A DNA stretch of 64,000 nucleotides from Dietzia sp032248695 (GTDB lineage: Bacteria > Actinomycetota > Actinomycetes > Mycobacteriales > Mycobacteriaceae), in contig NZ_JAVHXC010000002.1 in NCBI RefSeq assembly GCF_032248695.1, positions 496,001 to 560,000 of the forward strand. The letters are read 5' to 3'. The notes beneath the pieces are model-generated. The model was not told the DNA's origin. It saw only the letters and a list, made by a program, of their open reading frames with translations, and did no database searches. Both the position numbers and the translations under genes were made by a program. Position 1 is the stretch's first letter. Every line of letters starts with the position of its first letter. Of the stretch, positions 26,370 through 34,289 are shown one piece after another.

Positions 26370-26418
26370 CGCGTACCGGCCCTCCGACGTTGTATAAGCC
26401 GACAAGGGACGGTACGCG
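26370..26418. promoter_or_regulatory. 9-bp inverted repeat in divergent locus promoter
   Basis: CGCGTACCG (26370-26378) and CGGTACGCG (26410-26418) are perfect inverted copies 31 bp apart. They enclose TATAAG (26393-26398), which on the other strand reads TATACA-like. The pair sits in the 283-bp gap between the dehydrogenase and deacetylase operons and may be a regulator site controlling both. Confidence 0.5.
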
Positions 26419-26600
26419 CCTACGTTACTCGGGCAAGGCGGCACCGTCGCCGACCCTAGCCGTCGAGACGACACTCCACTCGTCTACGGCGAGCCATCAG
26501 TCTCACCAGCCCCACCCATGGGCGATCAACGTTCACGCAGCCATCCGGACCCGAACATGCGCTACCGTTGCGACCGCCCCCACGAGAGAGGTCAGGTTCA

Positions 26601-27299
26601 ATGCCAGAAAGCGTCTTGGTGGTCGTCGCCCACCCCGACGATGAGTCCCTGGGATGCGGCGCAACCGCCAGGGCGCTCACCGAAGCGGGACATGACGTGC
26701 GCACAATAATTCTTTCAGGCGAAGTGACCGCTCGAGCCCACAGGCCGTCGGACGAAAGTCTGATTGCCGACACGCGCGAGGCGTCACGTATTCTAGGGAT
26801 GGCGGAGCCGGTGCTAGGCCCGTTTCCTAACATCAAGATGAACTCGGTCCCGCACCTAGAGTTGGTGCAATTCGTTGAAGCCAACCTCGCTGAGGCGAGC
26901 GCCCAGTGGGTAATCACGCACCACCCCCATGACTTAAACGACGATCACCGGCAAGTTAGTTCTGCAACCCAAGCCGCTGCTCGCTTGTTCCAGCGGAACC
27001 AATCCGTACCGCCGCTTAACGGGCTCTTCTTTATGGAAATACCCTCGTCGACAGACTGGCAGTTCCCCGGCGCAGGGCACGCGTTTCAGCCGAACGCGTA
27101 CTTCCCAGTCACTGAGGAACAATTGGACGCTAAGATTGCTGCCTGTAGCGCATATCGGGGGGTGATGCGACCGTTCCCTCACCCACGAAGCCCGGAGGTT
27201 ATACGCGGATTGGCGGCGGTCCGAGGCGGGCAGTCCGGCCTAGGGAATGCCGAGGCTTTCCAAATCGCTCATCTCCAGTTGCCCCAGGTTCTAGGTTGA
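26601..27299 (+). CDS. PIG-L/LmbE family sugar N-deacetylase
   Basis: A 232-residue zinc-dependent deacetylase. AHPDDESLG supplies the HPDDE metal/catalytic motif at the N-terminus, and HHPHDLNDDH carries the second histidine set. Members remove an N-acetyl group from GlcNAc-containing substrates (MshB, BshB, PIG-L). It opens the rightward operon, and a formyltransferase gene follows two genes later, so it probably exposes an amine for formylation. The ATG at 26601 is used. The stop overlaps a TTG start of the next gene. Confidence 0.85.
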   Translation: MPESVLVVVAHPDDESLGCGATARALTEAGHDVRTIILSGEVTARAHRPSDESLIADTREASRILGMAEPVLGPFPNIKMNSVPHLELVQFVEANLAEASAQWVITHHPHDLNDDHRQVSSATQAAARLFQRNQSVPPLNGLFFMEIPSSTDWQFPGAGHAFQPNAYFPVTEEQLDAKIAACSAYRGVMRPFPHPRSPEVIRGLAAVRGGQSGLGNAEAFQIAHLQLPQVLG

Positions 27300-27868
27300 G
27301 CTCGTATGCGCGCACGTGGAAGCGCGTAACAGACATCACGCTTGCATCGGTGACTCTAGCCGTGATTAGTCCGGTCAGCGGGATAATCGCCGCAGCTATA
27401 TGGTTGGAAGACCGTGGGCCAGCCATCTTCCGCCAGAAACGGGTAGGCGCAGCAGGGAAAGAGTTCACTATCCTCAAGTTTCGCAGCATGGAGATCGGGA
27501 CCCCTAGCCGGCCGTCAGACTCCGCAGCCGAATTCGCGATAACCCGGACAGGCAGACTCATTCGTCGTCTGAACTTAGACGAACTCCCCCAACTTGTGAA
27601 TGTCCTACGGGGGGAGATGTCCATCGTGGGGCCGCGCCCCGCATTGAAGACCCAGACTGAAGTCATCACTGCACGCCAGGCAAACGGCGCGCTTAGTCTG
27701 AAGCCTGGGCTCACCGGCCTAGCCCAAATCAACTCGTACGATGGGATGTCGCCGGTAGAAAAAGCGCGGTTTGACGGCGAGTACGCATCTCGCGTCTCCT
27801 TCCGCCTTGACTGTGAGATTATCCTTAGAACTTTCGGCTACTTACTTAAACCGCCGCCGACATACTGA
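27296..27868 (+). CDS. initiating sugar-phosphate transferase, small PglC-type
   Basis: A 190-residue bacterial sugar transferase (PF02397-type). One N-terminal membrane helix (about 12-35), EDRGPAIFRQKRVG, FTILKFRSM, LDELPQLVNVLRGEMSIVG and PGLTGLAQI are diagnostic. It transfers a sugar-1-phosphate from a UDP-sugar to undecaprenyl phosphate, the first step of repeat-unit assembly on the inner membrane. The short length matches monotopic PglC-like enzymes that usually take UDP-QuiNAc-type or bacillosamine substrates. The likely start is TTG at 27296, overlapping the preceding stop by four bases. Confidence 0.88.
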   Translation: MSSYARTWKRVTDITLASVTLAVISPVSGIIAAAIWLEDRGPAIFRQKRVGAAGKEFTILKFRSMEIGTPSRPSDSAAEFAITRTGRLIRRLNLDELPQLVNVLRGEMSIVGPRPALKTQTEVITARQANGALSLKPGLTGLAQINSYDGMSPVEKARFDGEYASRVSFRLDCEIILRTFGYLLKPPPTY

Positions 27869-27879
27869 CAAGGTTACCA

Positions 27880-28701
27880 ATGCGCTTCGGATTTGTTACA
27901 TGCGTCGAGCTGGGACTTTCCTGCATCGATGAAGTAGTTTCACTCGGCGGTAAGTTCGACCTTTTAATAACCCTTAACGATGATAAGTCCATCACGAAGT
28001 CCGGTCGAGTCTACCTAGACGGGATAGCGGCAAAACACCGTATTCCTTTGGTGAAAGTCGACCACATCAATGAGCCTGACTCAATCGCGGCCATACGCGA
28101 GGCGAGACTGGATTGGCTATTTATAATCGGGTGGTCTCAGATTGCCTCCGAGGAGGTTCTGAACTCCGCCGCACGGGGCGTCCTTGGTATGCATCCCACA
28201 CTGCTCCCGCAAGGTCGAGGCCGCGCTGCCGTCCCATGGGCAATCATCAAAGACCTTCCGCACACTGGGGTCACACTTTTCGCTCTAGATTCCGGCGTCG
28301 ATACGGGCCCGATTGTCGACCAAGTCTCGATACCGCTAGCCCCGCGCGAGACCGCCAGTTCGCTTTACGCGAAGGTTAACGAGGCGCATAGAACCCTGAT
28401 ACGCAAGGCGTGGCCGGCGCTAGTTTCGGGGACATGCCGGTTTGAAACCCAAGACGAATCGCTGGCGACTGAATGGCCCGCCCGAACGCCTGAGGACGGC
28501 AGGATCGTATCAACGATGACAGTCGCCGAAGTTGACAGGTTAGTTCGTGCAGTTACTAGGCCCTATCCAGGAGCCTTCTGGGACCAGGAAGGGAGGCGAG
28601 CAAGAGTATGGGCTGGCGGTGTGCAGCGAAGTGCAGTCGGTGCGCTCCAAATTAGGGTCTCTGACGGTTTATTCTACGCTACCGAGTTCGAGTGGGAGTA
28701 G
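27880..28701 (+). CDS. formyltransferase-like enzyme, sugar N-formylation
   Basis: A 273-residue Fmt-fold enzyme that would transfer formyl from N10-formyl-tetrahydrofolate. The core GMHPTLLPQGRGRAAVPWAI aligns with the HxSLLPxxRG motif, and TGVTLFALDSGVDTGPIVDQ with the VDTG segment carrying the catalytic Asp. The usual Asn two positions before the His (INxH) reads LGMH, so one of the Asn-His-Asp set is replaced by Gly. Sugar N-formyltransferases use amino sugars; the deacetylase upstream would supply one. ATG 27880. Assignment to a sugar is inferred from the locus. Confidence 0.8.
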   Translation: MRFGFVTCVELGLSCIDEVVSLGGKFDLLITLNDDKSITKSGRVYLDGIAAKHRIPLVKVDHINEPDSIAAIREARLDWLFIIGWSQIASEEVLNSAARGVLGMHPTLLPQGRGRAAVPWAIIKDLPHTGVTLFALDSGVDTGPIVDQVSIPLAPRETASSLYAKVNEAHRTLIRKAWPALVSGTCRFETQDESLATEWPARTPEDGRIVSTMTVAEVDRLVRAVTRPYPGAFWDQEGRRARVWAGGVQRSAVGALQIRVSDGLFYATEFEWE

Positions 28702-28763
28702 GAACAAACTTAGAGTTGGCAGATTGATCCTGTTCGGTAAGAATACGGAAGTGGAGGCGCGTT

Positions 28764-30020
28764 GTGAGAGTAGGGATGGTCAGTCACTGGTTCGATCCAG
28801 AAGGCGGCGCGGCCGCAGGACCCGGCACGATCGCCCGCGCGATACAACGTCGTGGCCATCAGGTTGACGTCTTAACTGGATATCCGATTTACCCAGCCGG
28901 CAAAATTTTTCCTGGCTATCGAATTCGGCCCTACAGCCGCGAAACTCTCCGCGGTATAGCGGTGCATCGTGTACCCGCTTATCCGAGTCACGACGACAAC
29001 GCGACGCGACGAATGGCAAACTACTTAACATTTGCCGCTTCGTCTTCACTAGCTGCGCCAGCCGCCTTGGGGGCCTCGGACGTGGTTCTCGTTTACTCAT
29101 CCCCGGCTACCGCAGCTACTGCTGCAGTCCCGTTAAAAATGCTGAGGCGCGTCCCATTCGTGCTCCACATTCAAGACCTCTGGCCCGACACGGTGACTTC
29201 GAGTGGCTTCGTGACGGGTCCAACATCATCCTTTATGGACCGAACAATCGCGCGCTATTGCAACGCGGTATACCGCAGCGCGGCGCACATCGCGGTGATC
29301 TCTCCTGGAATGGTGGAAACACTGCGTGAACGAGGCGTTCCGGACCAAAAAATTAGTGTCGTTCCAAACTGGGCCGAGGAATCCTCGTTCTACCCCACGG
29401 CTAGGGACGCCTCCTTAGCATCGGCGTTAGGTATAAACCGCGCCTTTAACGTTATGTACGCCGGCAACCACGGTGAAATGCAGAATTTGGAGGTGGTCCT
29501 TGAGGCCGCGAACCGGCTGCGTCACCGGAAAGACATTGGCTTCACGCTCGTGGGAGACGGAGTGCGGAAGCATTTTCTGCGCCAGTCCGCCAAAGAGCGA
29601 GGCCTAGACAACGTAATCTTCCTGGATCCACAGCCCTTCGATAAGATGGCGGAGATTCTCGCGCTTGGCGATGTCCAACTGGTAACCCTGAAGGATCTCC
29701 CCCTTTACCGCATCACTATGCCGAGTAAGATTCAAGCAAATATGGCCGCCGCTCGCCCAATAATCGCTGCAGTGTCCGGCGACGCGGCAGCGGTTGTAGA
29801 ACAGGCCGATTGCGGTGCTGCCGTGCAACCTGGGGACGTTGATTCCCTGGTTCGCGCGATTATCCAGCTTGCTGAGGCACCACATACAGCACTTGTTGAG
29901 CTAGGCAGGAATGCGCGGTCGGCCTACCTGGAGCATTTCTCAGAGCAGTCAGTCGGTGATTCGCTGGAGTCGATACTCGAAACCCACAAGCGGTCGGAAG
30001 AGGCGAAGTGCGAAAGATAG
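28764..30020 (+). CDS. WbuB-like GT4 glycosyltransferase
   Basis: A 418-residue GT-B enzyme close in pattern to WbuB/WbjE, the transferases that add L-FucNAc. Visible are VSHWFDPEGGAAAGPGTIAR at the N-terminus, TGYPIYPAGKIFPGY, HIQDLWPDTVTSSG and PSKIQANMAAARPIIAA near the donor site. FnlA-C-type genes follow two genes downstream, which fits the usual fnlABC-wbuB grouping. The GTG at 28764 is used; the stop overlaps the next gene by 13 bases. L-FucNAc donor use is inferred from family and context. Confidence 0.82.
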   Translation: MRVGMVSHWFDPEGGAAAGPGTIARAIQRRGHQVDVLTGYPIYPAGKIFPGYRIRPYSRETLRGIAVHRVPAYPSHDDNATRRMANYLTFAASSSLAAPAALGASDVVLVYSSPATAATAAVPLKMLRRVPFVLHIQDLWPDTVTSSGFVTGPTSSFMDRTIARYCNAVYRSAAHIAVISPGMVETLRERGVPDQKISVVPNWAEESSFYPTARDASLASALGINRAFNVMYAGNHGEMQNLEVVLEAANRLRHRKDIGFTLVGDGVRKHFLRQSAKERGLDNVIFLDPQPFDKMAEILALGDVQLVTLKDLPLYRITMPSKIQANMAAARPIIAAVSGDAAAVVEQADCGAAVQPGDVDSLVRAIIQLAEAPHTALVELGRNARSAYLEHFSEQSVGDSLESILETHKRSEEAKCER

Positions 30021-30925
30021 TAGTGGTCGGAGCCTCTGGCTTCGTCGGCTCCGCAGTCTGTAAGGCGGTCAGTGAACGCGGACACTCGGTTCAACAGGTT
30101 CGTGCGCCGCGACTTAAACACCGCTCCGACACCATTCCAATCACCGAGCTAGCTGCTATACAGGCTGCCGTCGCTGGTAGCTTCGCTCTGGTCAATTGTG
30201 CCGGAGTGCCTGACGCCAGTGGAGGCGACTTGTCGCAACTGATCCCAGCGAACGCAACGTTACCGCGGCTGTTAGCAGAGGTCGCGTCCACGGCGGGAGT
30301 CCGTTTCATTCATGTGAGCAGCGCAGCCGTCCAAGGACGCGTACCTATCCTGGACGCCCGCACTGACACATCTCCTTTCTCTCCGTATTCGCATTCGAAG
30401 GCAGACGGGGAGCGGGCTGCACTTTCGTACCCAGAAACGATCGTATACCGGCCCCCGGGCGTTCACGGCGCCGACCGCGAGGTCACTAAACGGCTTATCA
30501 AGTTCGCGAAGTCGCGACTCGCGTCCGTAGCGAAACCCGGTAGTGCCAATACTGCGCAGGCCCTCTTAGACAATGTAGCCGATGCCATCGCCTTTCTCGC
30601 CACAACCGACGCCAGCCCCCCATCGATAGTAAGCCACCCTTCGGAGGGCCTGACCGTTCAGTCGCTGTTGGAAGACTTGGGGGGTAAGTCTCCCCTTCGC
30701 CTTCCGAGGTGGTTTGCTCGCACCATCGTGGGCTGCGCCTTTCATCTTGCTTGCGTGCGACCAGGATTCGCCGGTATAGCTCGTCGTTTGGAAATACTCT
30801 GGTTCGGTCAAGAGCAGGCACCTAGCTGGCTGACCGCTGCAGGTTGGACGCCGCCCATTGCACGAATGGGCTGGAGAGAAGTTGCAGAAATATACCGTAC
30901 ACAAGATAAGTTGGAGAATAGATGA
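30008..30925 (+). CDS. NAD-dependent sugar epimerase/reductase
   Basis: A 305-residue extended SDR protein. VVGASGFVGSAVC binds the cofactor, SSAAVQG gives the catalytic Ser region, and YSHSKADGE the YxxxK pair. Members of the WbpK/WbpV type reduce the 4-keto sugar made by FlaA1/WbpM-like dehydratases to UDP-QuiNAc or UDP-D-FucNAc. That would provide the first sugar for the initiating transferase. The GTG at 30008 overlaps the upstream gene; the stop overlaps the next start (ATGA). The reaction is inferred, not proven. Confidence 0.8.
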   Translation: MRKIVVVGASGFVGSAVCKAVSERGHSVQQVRAPRLKHRSDTIPITELAAIQAAVAGSFALVNCAGVPDASGGDLSQLIPANATLPRLLAEVASTAGVRFIHVSSAAVQGRVPILDARTDTSPFSPYSHSKADGERAALSYPETIVYRPPGVHGADREVTKRLIKFAKSRLASVAKPGSANTAQALLDNVADAIAFLATTDASPPSIVSHPSEGLTVQSLLEDLGGKSPLRLPRWFARTIVGCAFHLACVRPGFAGIARRLEILWFGQEQAPSWLTAAGWTPPIARMGWREVAEIYRTQDKLENR

Positions 30926-31950
30926 TGAAATCTCTGCAAGGCGCCACCGTAGCAATTACCGGTGGTACCGGCTCTTTTGGCTCAACAATGGCGCGCCACT
31001 TGTTAGACAATGGTGCGGGCACCGTGCACATATTTAGCCGAGACGAAGCTAAACAAGACGAAATGAGGTCTCGACTGGGTGAGCCACGGCTCAAATTTTT
31101 TCTAGGAGACGTACGCGATCCGGAAAGCGTCGAGAACGCGTTCGTCGGAGCGGACTATGTTTTCCACGCCGCAGCGCTTAAACAAGTACCGTCCTGTGAG
31201 TTTTTCCCTGACCAGGCCGTTAAGACTAACGTAGACGGCAGTGCCAACGTCATTAGGGCAGCTCATAAGCTCGGCATTAAATCCGTGGTCTGCTTGTCTA
31301 CTGATAAGGCGGTGTACCCAGTGAACGCGATGGGGATGTCGAAGGGCTTGATGGAAAAGACTGCTCAAGCATTCGCGCGGAACCATCCCGATTCATCGAC
31401 CACGGTCAGCATTACCCGCTACGGAAACGTCATGTACTCGCGCGGCTCAGTGATTCCTCTCTTTGTTCGTCAGTTGCGAGAAGGCGTACCGATGACTGTG
31501 ACGGAAGGCAGTATGACTCGGTTCCTGATGAGCCTCCAGGAATCGGTCGACTTGGTCGCGCACGCATTTTTCGAGGCCGAGCCGGGCGACCTCTTCGTCA
31601 AGAAGGCGCCTGCTACTACCGTTGAAACACTTGCCCGAGCAACCGCAAAAGTGATGGGCGTCAGTAATCCGCGCATCGCCCATATCGGGATCAGGCACGG
31701 TGAAAAGATGTACGAGACTCTACTTTCTCGAGAAGAAATGGCCAAAGCTGACGATCAGGGCGAGTACTTCCGCGTCCCACTAGACGCACGGTCTTTACAA
31801 TATTCTGTCTATGTCGACGAAGGCAGTACCGATACTGCGAAGCCAAACGATTTTGACTCCAACAACGCCCGCCAACTGAACGTAGACGAGACCGCCGAGC
31901 TACTCGGAGCACTACCTGAATTGCAAAACGTCCTCTCAGGGAGGCTTTAA
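30922..31950 (+). CDS. fnlA: UDP-GlcNAc 4,6-dehydratase/5-epimerase, CapE/FnlA type
   Basis: A 342-residue SDR enzyme for the first step of UDP-L-FucNAc synthesis: dehydration at C4/C6 with C5 inversion. ITGGTGSFGSTMARH binds NADP, HAAALKQVPSCEFFP and NVDGSANVIRAA are family blocks, and STDKAVYPVNAMGMSK holds the catalytic Lys with Met in place of the usual SDR Tyr, as in CapE. RHGEKMYETLLSREEM is characteristic of the soluble subgroup. It begins the capE-capF-capG set; its stop and the next ATG share one base. Confidence 0.92.
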   Translation: MMKSLQGATVAITGGTGSFGSTMARHLLDNGAGTVHIFSRDEAKQDEMRSRLGEPRLKFFLGDVRDPESVENAFVGADYVFHAAALKQVPSCEFFPDQAVKTNVDGSANVIRAAHKLGIKSVVCLSTDKAVYPVNAMGMSKGLMEKTAQAFARNHPDSSTTVSITRYGNVMYSRGSVIPLFVRQLREGVPMTVTEGSMTRFLMSLQESVDLVAHAFFEAEPGDLFVKKAPATTVETLARATAKVMGVSNPRIAHIGIRHGEKMYETLLSREEMAKADDQGEYFRVPLDARSLQYSVYVDEGSTDTAKPNDFDSNNARQLNVDETAELLGALPELQNVLSGRL

Positions 31951-33068
31951 TGAAAATTCTAGTTACAGGCGCTGGAGGTTTTCTGGGGTGGCACGTGCGT
32001 CTGAGACTTTCCGCACTCACCGACCACGAAGTTATCCCAGTGTATCGGAGTAACTGGCAGGACTTGCCACACTTGATAAAACGAGCCGACTCAGTCATCC
32101 ACCTAGCAGGAGTGAACCGAGCCGACCGCGATGACGAAGTGGAGGAAGGTAATATTCAACTCGCGTACGATCTTTCCAGCGCTATCAAGGGCGCGGGGAG
32201 GGCGATTAAAGTAGTCTTCGCCGGGACAATCCAGACGGATCGAGACAACCCTTACGGCCGAGGCAAGCTCGCCGCACAAAAATTACTGGAAGAAGCGACC
32301 CAGGATGTTTCTGGGTCGTTTGTTAACGTCTGTCTCACCAACCTGTTCGGTGAGCACGGAGTGCCGTTCTACAACTCGTTTGTTGCGACCTTTATTCATG
32401 CCACCATAGCTGGCAAGAAACCGGCCATCAGCGGGAACTCCGTTGAATTGCTACACGCCCAAGACGCCGCCCAAGCTCTTATAGACGCGCTATCCGCTCG
32501 TGACGGTCAAGTTCAGCCGAAGGGTCTAGTGATCGGCGTGAGAGAAGTATGGGATATGTTGCAAGAGTTTCATGAAGCATATGAACATACTGGGGACATT
32601 CCGAGCCTCCACAGCAAGTTTCGAATTGACCTATTTAACTCGTATCGATCCGCCCTCTTCCCTTCCCATTATCCCATTCGTTTGCTGCCACACACTGACC
32701 CTCGCGGCTCCTTCGTGGAAACAGTACGCTGCCACGGCGGCCAGGGGCAATCGTCCATTAGCACCACAGAAACTGGCGTGACTCGAGGCGAGCATTACCA
32801 TTTAACTAAGATTGAACGGTTTGCCGTTATTCAGGGAACCGCAGAGATAAGCTTGAGGCGAAAGTTCACTAACGATGTTGTGACCTTTGGCGTTTCGGGC
32901 GACAGTCCGGTAGCCATCGACATGCCAGTTGGATGGGTGCACAATATAACAAACACTGGAGATCAACTGTTGATAACCCAATTTTGGAGCCACGAACTCT
33001 TCCGCCCAGAATCTCCGGACACTTTCGCGGAACCGGTTCAATTAAGCGAGAAGGAAGATCAGCCATGA
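31950..33068 (+). CDS. fnlB: UDP-4-keto-sugar 3-epimerase/4-reductase, CapF/FnlB type
   Basis: A 372-residue bifunctional protein with an N-terminal SDR domain (about 1-240: VTGAGGFLGWHV, YGRGKLAAQ) and a C-terminal cupin (about 255-365: GEHYHLTKIERFAVIQG and VGWVHNITN carry the metal ligands). The cupin epimerises C3 and the SDR domain reduces C4, giving UDP-6-deoxy-L-talose-NAc. The domain order and length match CapF. The stop overlaps the next ATG by four bases. Confidence 0.92.
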   Translation: MKILVTGAGGFLGWHVRLRLSALTDHEVIPVYRSNWQDLPHLIKRADSVIHLAGVNRADRDDEVEEGNIQLAYDLSSAIKGAGRAIKVVFAGTIQTDRDNPYGRGKLAAQKLLEEATQDVSGSFVNVCLTNLFGEHGVPFYNSFVATFIHATIAGKKPAISGNSVELLHAQDAAQALIDALSARDGQVQPKGLVIGVREVWDMLQEFHEAYEHTGDIPSLHSKFRIDLFNSYRSALFPSHYPIRLLPHTDPRGSFVETVRCHGGQGQSSISTTETGVTRGEHYHLTKIERFAVIQGTAEISLRRKFTNDVVTFGVSGDSPVAIDMPVGWVHNITNTGDQLLITQFWSHELFRPESPDTFAEPVQLSEKEDQP

Positions 33069-34201
33069 AAGTCATGACGATCGTCGGAACGCGACCCGAG
33101 CTCATACGTCTCTCCCGAGTGATTAATCGATTAGAAAACACGAACGGGATTGATCATGTCCTAGTCCACACTGGGCAAAATTACGACTACACCCTCAACC
33201 AAGTTTTTTTTGAGGATCTCGGAATCCGGCAACCCAATCACATGCTGGGTGTTGACACATCCAGTCTCGGCACCGTCTTGGGTGGCACTCTGATTGCCGC
33301 AGAGCAGATAATGACAGCTGAGAAACCCGATGCGGTACTTGTATTGGGTGACACCAATTCGTGCATCGCAGCGCTAATGGCCCGTCGGCTCAAAATTCCT
33401 ACTTATCATATGGAAGCCGGCAATAGAAGTTTTGACCAGAATGTTCCGGAAGAAACCAACCGCAAAATGGTCGACCACATCGCGGACTTCAATATGGTCT
33501 ACACGGAGCACGCTCGGCTTAACCTGCTGGCGGAGGGCCTACACCCCCGAAGAATCCTCAAGACCGGATCACCGATGCGAGAGGTGCTCCAGGCTTATAA
33601 GAACGAAATTATTTCATCCACGGTTCTAAACGATTTAGGGCTCGAGCAAGGCGAGTTCTTCCTAGTTTCTGCCCACCGGGAAGAGAATGTTGACTCGCCG
33701 GCTCGGCTACGTATGCTACTCGAGTGCCTAGTGGCCGTGCGCGAACGCTACAACAAGACCGTTTTCGTCTCGACCCATCCCCGGACTCGAAGGCGACTCG
33801 AAGCGCTGGAGGGGTGGAAGGCCCCCGAAGGAATTGTTTTCGCTGATCCGTTGGGTTTCCACGACTACAATCGCCTGCAGACCACTGCGGCGTGCTGCCT
33901 TTCTGATTCTGGCACGATCGCCGAGGAATCCGCGATTCTTGGCTTCCCCGCGGTCACACTTCGGGACGCGATCGAGCGGCCCGAGGCTCTGGACGCCGGT
34001 AGCATCGTAATGACCGGATTACATCCCGAAGACGTTATTACTGCAGTTGGGCTGGCAATGACCGATACGTCCGGCCCGGGCAAAGTTGGTGGATCCATCC
34101 CGGCCGACTACACGATTGAAAATACTTCGGATAGAGTAGTTAATTTCATTCTTTCCACGGCCCGACGCCATCACCAATGGGCCGGCATCAGGTTAGGCTA
34201 G
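33065..34201 (+). CDS. fnlC: UDP-L-FucNAc-forming 2-epimerase, CapG/FnlC type
   Basis: A 378-residue GT-B-fold 2-epimerase of the WecB family. VGTRPELIRLSRV, HTGQNYDYTLNQVFFEDLG, VLGDTNS, MEAGNRSFDQNVPEETNRK and SDSGTIAEES are signature blocks; the two Glu/Asp-rich motifs contain the active-site residues. In the CapE/F/G route it converts UDP-L-PneNAc to UDP-L-FucNAc. The presence of all three consecutive genes makes the pathway assignment firm. Confidence 0.92.
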   Translation: MKVMTIVGTRPELIRLSRVINRLENTNGIDHVLVHTGQNYDYTLNQVFFEDLGIRQPNHMLGVDTSSLGTVLGGTLIAAEQIMTAEKPDAVLVLGDTNSCIAALMARRLKIPTYHMEAGNRSFDQNVPEETNRKMVDHIADFNMVYTEHARLNLLAEGLHPRRILKTGSPMREVLQAYKNEIISSTVLNDLGLEQGEFFLVSAHREENVDSPARLRMLLECLVAVRERYNKTVFVSTHPRTRRRLEALEGWKAPEGIVFADPLGFHDYNRLQTTAACCLSDSGTIAEESAILGFPAVTLRDAIERPEALDAGSIVMTGLHPEDVITAVGLAMTDTSGPGKVGGSIPADYTIENTSDRVVNFILSTARRHHQWAGIRLG

Positions 34202-34289
34202 CCGCACTCTCGCGCTCTGCGCAAGACCCAACCGCGCTGCGTGCCATCAGAACGCACTTCGCGTAGTCGCACATAGTCAGGGAATATAA

